64,000 nucleotides of DNA from Klenkia sp. PcliD-1-E (GTDB lineage Bacteria > Actinomycetota > Actinomycetes > Mycobacteriales > Geodermatophilaceae). The notes under the pieces are model-generated. The model saw only the letters and a program-made list of their open reading frames with translations. It was not told the origin of the DNA and did no database searches. The stretch spans positions 32,466 to 96,465 of the forward strand of contig NZ_JAMXRZ010000003.1 in the NCBI RefSeq assembly GCF_024124375.1, read 5' to 3'. Position numbers and translations under genes: made by a program. Numbering within the stretch: the stretch's first letter is position 1; each line of letters begins with the position of its first letter. Positions 61,492 through 64,000 of the stretch are shown here, piece after piece.

Positions 61492-62412
61492 TCAGCGGGT
61501 GTAGCGGCCCGCGCGGATGTCCTCGAGCAGGGTCGGGCCGGTGGGCTCCCAGCCGGTGAGCTCGCGGGTGCGCGCCGAGGACGCGGGGCTGTCCAGGCCC
61601 AGCATCGGGGCCAGCCAGCCCAGGGCCTCCGGTGCCTCGGCGGCGGGCACGGACTCCACCGGGACGCCGAGCTGCTCGCCCAGCGCCGTGGCGATGTCCC
61701 GGGTGGCCACGCCCTCCTCGGCGGCGGCGTGCAGCACCGACCCGGCCGGCACCGACTCCACCGCGATCCGGAACAGCCGGGCGGCGTCGTCGCGGTGGAC
61801 GGCGGGCCAGCGGGTCGCGCCGTCGTCCACGTAGCGGGAGGCGCCGCGCTCGCGGGCGGTCGACGACAGCATCGAGATGAACGCGCCGGGCGGGTCGCCG
61901 GCGCCGTGCACGGTGGGGGAGAGCCGGACGACGACGCTGCGCACCCCCTGCTCGGCCAGCGCGACGGTGGCCCGGGCGGTCTCCTGCCGGTGGTTCACCA
62001 GGTCCGACCCGGCCTCCTCGGCGACCCGGCCGTCGTCCTCGGTGGCGACGCGGCCCGGCGCGACGCCGAGCAGGCCGGAGGCGATGACCAGCGGCTTCCC
62101 GGTGCCGGCCAGCGCCTCGCCGACGGCGTCGACGACGGCCCGGTCGGCGAGCGCGGCGTCGGCCATGCCGCCGCTGAACGCCAGGTCGTGGCGGAACGCG
62201 AGGTGGACGACGCCGTCGGCCGCGCGGGCGCCCTCGCGCAGGGTGTCGAGGTCGTCGAGGGAACCGCGCAGGACATCGGCGCCGGCGTCGGTGAGTGCGG
62301 CTGCGGAGGCGTCGGACCGGGCCAGGCCGGTGACCCGGTGCCCGGCCGACAGCAGCTCGGGGACGAGGGCGGAGCCGATCCAGCCGGACGCGCCGGTGAC
62401 GAGGACGTGCAT
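61492..62412 (-). CDS. NAD-dependent epimerase/SDR-family oxidoreductase
   Basis: 306 aa from the ATG at 62412 with GGAGG eight bases upstream (a longer frame to 62451 runs into the operators). Extended-SDR Rossmann motif VLVTGASGWIGSAL at residues ~3-16; the Tyr-x-x-x-Lys pair is not evident in the usual place (NHRQETARA instead), so it is an atypical SDR of the NmrA/epimerase type. Divergent from a TetR gene with two palindromic sites between them, so it is the likely target of that repressor. Confidence 0.88.
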   Translation of the reverse strand: MHVLVTGASGWIGSALVPELLSAGHRVTGLARSDASAAALTDAGADVLRGSLDDLDTLREGARAADGVVHLAFRHDLAFSGGMADAALADRAVVDAVGEALAGTGKPLVIASGLLGVAPGRVATEDDGRVAEEAGSDLVNHRQETARATVALAEQGVRSVVVRLSPTVHGAGDPPGAFISMLSSTARERGASRYVDDGATRWPAVHRDDAARLFRIAVESVPAGSVLHAAAEEGVATRDIATALGEQLGVPVESVPAAEAPEALGWLAPMLGLDSPASSARTRELTGWEPTGPTLLEDIRAGRYTR

Positions 62413-62432
62413 GGGGAATACCTCCGGACGGA

Positions 62433-62485
62433 TGATGGCAGTGGCTGACATGGACGCTACACCTCGATGTCAGTCACTGTCATCA
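62433..62485. promoter_or_regulatory. Duplicated TetR operator in the divergent promoter
   Basis: 19-bp arms TGATGGCAGTGGCTGACAT (62433-62451) and ATGTCAGTCACTGTCATCA (62467-62485) are inverted repeats with 17 of 19 matches. Each arm contains its own near-palindrome TGNCAGTNNCTGNCA (62436-62450 and 62468-62482). So two TetR-dimer sites 32 bp apart cover the promoters of both genes. Confidence 0.75.
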
Positions 62486-62499
62486 GTAGTCTCGGGGGC

Positions 62500-63066
62500 A
62501 TGGGTCGTTGGGAGCCGGACGCGCGTGGCCGCCTGCAGCAGGCGGCCATGGAGCTGTTCGTCGAGCACGGCTACGAGCGGACGACGACCGCCGACATCGC
62601 CGCGCGCGCCGGTCTCTCCGAGCGCACCTACTTCCGGCACTTCCCGGACAAGCGCGAGGTCCTCTTCGACGCCACCCACCTGCTCGACTCGCTGGTGGTG
62701 GACGGCATCGCCGCGGCGCCCGCCGACGTCGCGCCCCTCGACGCCCTGGGCGGCGGGCTGCACGCGGGCGCGGTGATGCTGGACGGCCTCGGTGACCACG
62801 CCCGGGCGCGGACGGCGGTCATCGCCTCCCAGGCCGAGTTGCGCGAGCGGGAGCTGGCCAAGATGAGCGGGCTGGTCGCGGCGTCGGCCGCCGCGCTGGT
62901 GCAGCGCGGTGTCGACGAGGCGCCCGCGCTGCTCGCCGCCGAGGCCGGGGTCGCCGCGTTCCGGGTGGCCTTCGAGCGCTGGGTCTCCACCCCCGCCGGT
63001 CCGCCGCTGCCCGACGTCGTCGACGCCGTCCTCGCCGAGCTCCGCGCCGTCGTCGCCCCTGCCTGA
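62500..63066 (+). CDS. TetR family transcriptional regulator
   Basis: 188 aa from the ATG at 62500 after GGGGG. N-terminal HTH: QQAAMELFVEHGYERTTTADIAARAGLSERTYFRHFPDK (recognition helix near residue 43). The C-terminal ligand-binding part is helical and Ala-rich. Divergent from the SDR gene with shared operators; presumably represses both itself and the SDR gene until a ligand binds. Confidence 0.92.
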   Translation: MGRWEPDARGRLQQAAMELFVEHGYERTTTADIAARAGLSERTYFRHFPDKREVLFDATHLLDSLVVDGIAAAPADVAPLDALGGGLHAGAVMLDGLGDHARARTAVIASQAELRERELAKMSGLVAASAAALVQRGVDEAPALLAAEAGVAAFRVAFERWVSTPAGPPLPDVVDAVLAELRAVVAPA

Positions 63067-63074
63067 GGCCGGTA

Positions 63075-63130
63075 GCAGGGTGCACCCCATCGGCATTCCG
63101 GCGCTGGAATGCCGACGTCGTGCACCCTGC
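63075..63130. terminator. Long two-part hairpin between convergent genes
   Basis: Outer arms GCAGGGTGCAC (63075-63085) and GTGCACCCTGC (63120-63130), inner arms CGGCATTCC (63091-63099) and GGAATGCCG (63105-63113). Both are perfect, with 5- to 6-base unpaired links. Bidirectional terminator; the structure also looks like a dispersed palindromic element. Confidence 0.65.
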
Positions 63131-63152
63131 TCGGGCATCCAAGGGTGGGGCG

Positions 63153-64000
63153 TCAGGCGGAGGTGAGGTCGCGGCGGCGGTGGACGACGACGCCGACCGC
63201 CACCAGCACCGCAGCCACCACCAGCAGCCCGACCAGCGGCGCCACCGACCAGGGCGACGCCGGCACCTGCGGCAGCCAGCCGACGGGGGAGAGCCGCTCC
63301 GCCCACCGCGGCAGCGACAGCAGCGGGCCGAACAGCCCGGCGACCACCTGCCACGCCAGCAGCGCCCAGGCCAGCGCCGCCCAGCGCGGCGCGGCGCCGA
63401 CCAGCAGCGCGGTCACCCCGCAGGTCACCAGCAGCGCCGGCACCTGCACCGCGGCGGCGGCCAGGAACCCGCCCACCGACCCGGCCCCGGTGGCCTGCGC
63501 GGCCACCCCTGCGCCCAGTCCCGCCAGCAGCACCAGCCCGACGGCGGCGACGGCCACGACGCCCAGCCAGGACAGCAGCACCCGGGTCCGCCCGACCGGC
63601 CCGGCCAGCAGCGCCGCCGTCCGTCCCTCGGTCTCCTCCGTGCGGGCCCGCAGCAGGGCGCCGACCGCGAAGCCGGCCACCGCCAGGCCCAGGTAGCGGC
63701 CGGTGGCCGCGGTGAACCCCTCGACCAGCCCGGCACCGCTGCCGAACACCGGCGCCAGCCGGTCGTTGCCGGCCACGAGGTCGCCGACCGCGTCGGCGAA
63801 CGACCCGAACACCGCCCCGAGCAGCAGCAGCCCCACGGCCCAGCCGGTCACGGTGCCGCGCAGCAGCCGCACGACCAGTCCCGCGGGCGAGGCCAGGGTC
63901 CCGGTCGCCGGCCCCGGCCGGACCCCGACCAGCGCCGACCCCACCTCCCGGTGCGCGGCCAGCCGGACCGCGACCAGCAGCAGGACGGCGGCCACCGCGA
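63153..64000 (-). CDS. ABC-2-type transporter permease (partial, N-terminus off the window)
   Basis: At least 281 residues are visible; the 5' end lies beyond the right edge. Six or more hydrophobic segments, Ala/Val/Leu-rich (GWAVGLLLLGAVFGSFA, YLGLAVAGFAVGALL, LLSWLGVVAVAAVGLVLLAGLG). The RARTEETEGRTAALLAGPVGRTRVLLSW loop is typical of ABC-2 exporters of the multidrug or polyketide type. Its ATPase would be expected upstream, outside the window. Confidence 0.8.
   Translation of the reverse strand, partial: AVAAVLLLVAVRLAAHREVGSALVGVRPGPATGTLASPAGLVVRLLRGTVTGWAVGLLLLGAVFGSFADAVGDLVAGNDRLAPVFGSGAGLVEGFTAATGRYLGLAVAGFAVGALLRARTEETEGRTAALLAGPVGRTRVLLSWLGVVAVAAVGLVLLAGLGAGVAAQATGAGSVGGFLAAAAVQVPALLVTCGVTALLVGAAPRWAALAWALLAWQVVAGLFGPLLSLPRWAERLSPVGWLPQVPASPWSVAPLVGLLVVAAVLVAVGVVVHRRRDLTSA

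Noticed and set aside
1..64000. CRISPR arrays, tRNA or rRNA genes, insertion sequences, integrases
   Set aside because: No regularly spaced direct repeats, cloverleaf-like sequences, transposase or integrase motifs were seen on reading; a tRNA or covariance-model scan was not possible.

Overview
The window is very GC-rich, uses GTG and TTG starts freely and packs genes with 4-bp ATGA/GTGA overlaps. This is typical of a high-GC actinobacterium. The gene families present (DUF6318 lipoprotein plus PKD protein, PaaX regulators, HelD-like ATPase, CHASE3/SpoIIE phosphatase, NrtR with ARPP-1) fit Geodermatophilaceae or a close relative. That placement is an inference; no rRNA or tRNA gene was seen.

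Region 1 (1-27.7 kb) is a defence island. On the minus strand, reading right to left, is a class 1 DISARM operon: drmD (SNF2-type helicase), drmMI (adenine methylase), drmA (helicase), drmB (DUF1998) and the start of drmC (phospholipase D fold), which runs off the left edge. Every junction overlaps by 1-4 bp. Diverging from drmD is a plus-strand array: a HelD-like SF1 ATPase, a 1965-aa DUF4011 helicase fused to an MTES_1575/DUF559-type nuclease and DUF3320, a TRAFAC-type GTPase, a 125-aa protein of unknown function, and a fusion of a macro-like domain to SIR2. Convergent to it are a phosphorothioate-reader-type HNH endonuclease, an acidic partner and a predicted PD-(D/E)XK nuclease. The plus-strand array is the best candidate here for an under-described immune module.

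Region 2 (27.8-36 kb) continues the accessory theme. It has an NrtR-regulated ADP-ribose operon (ARPP-1, ADP-ribosylglycohydrolase fused to a dual-specificity phosphatase, a 128-aa partner) with visible operator repeats, two zinc-ribbon proteins, a NERD-SF1 helicase, an orphan FitA-like antitoxin and a Vsr endonuclease with no Dcm methylase in view.

Region 3 (36-45.3 kb) is metabolic: a 3-hydroxyisobutyrate-dehydrogenase-like enzyme, then a translationally coupled operon of ABC ATPase, fused permease, PaaX regulator and cytochrome P450, followed closely by a lipoprotein binding protein. A second PaaX lies after a terminator and a divergent paralogous P450 stands opposite. Both P450s lack the usual I-helix acid-threonine pair. 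I read this as uptake and oxidation of an aromatic or similar small molecule.

Region 4 (45.3-64 kb) looks like core or ordinary genome. It contains HipBA with three operator-like palindromes, an orphan Phd antitoxin, oxidoreductases, a CHASE3-HAMP-SpoIIE phosphatase, small basic and glycine-rich proteins, the DUF6318/PKD pair, a DUF429-RelA/SpoT fusion, two tandem diguanylate cyclases, a GH63-like glycosidase, an SDR/TetR divergent pair with a duplicated operator, and a partial ABC permease at the right edge.
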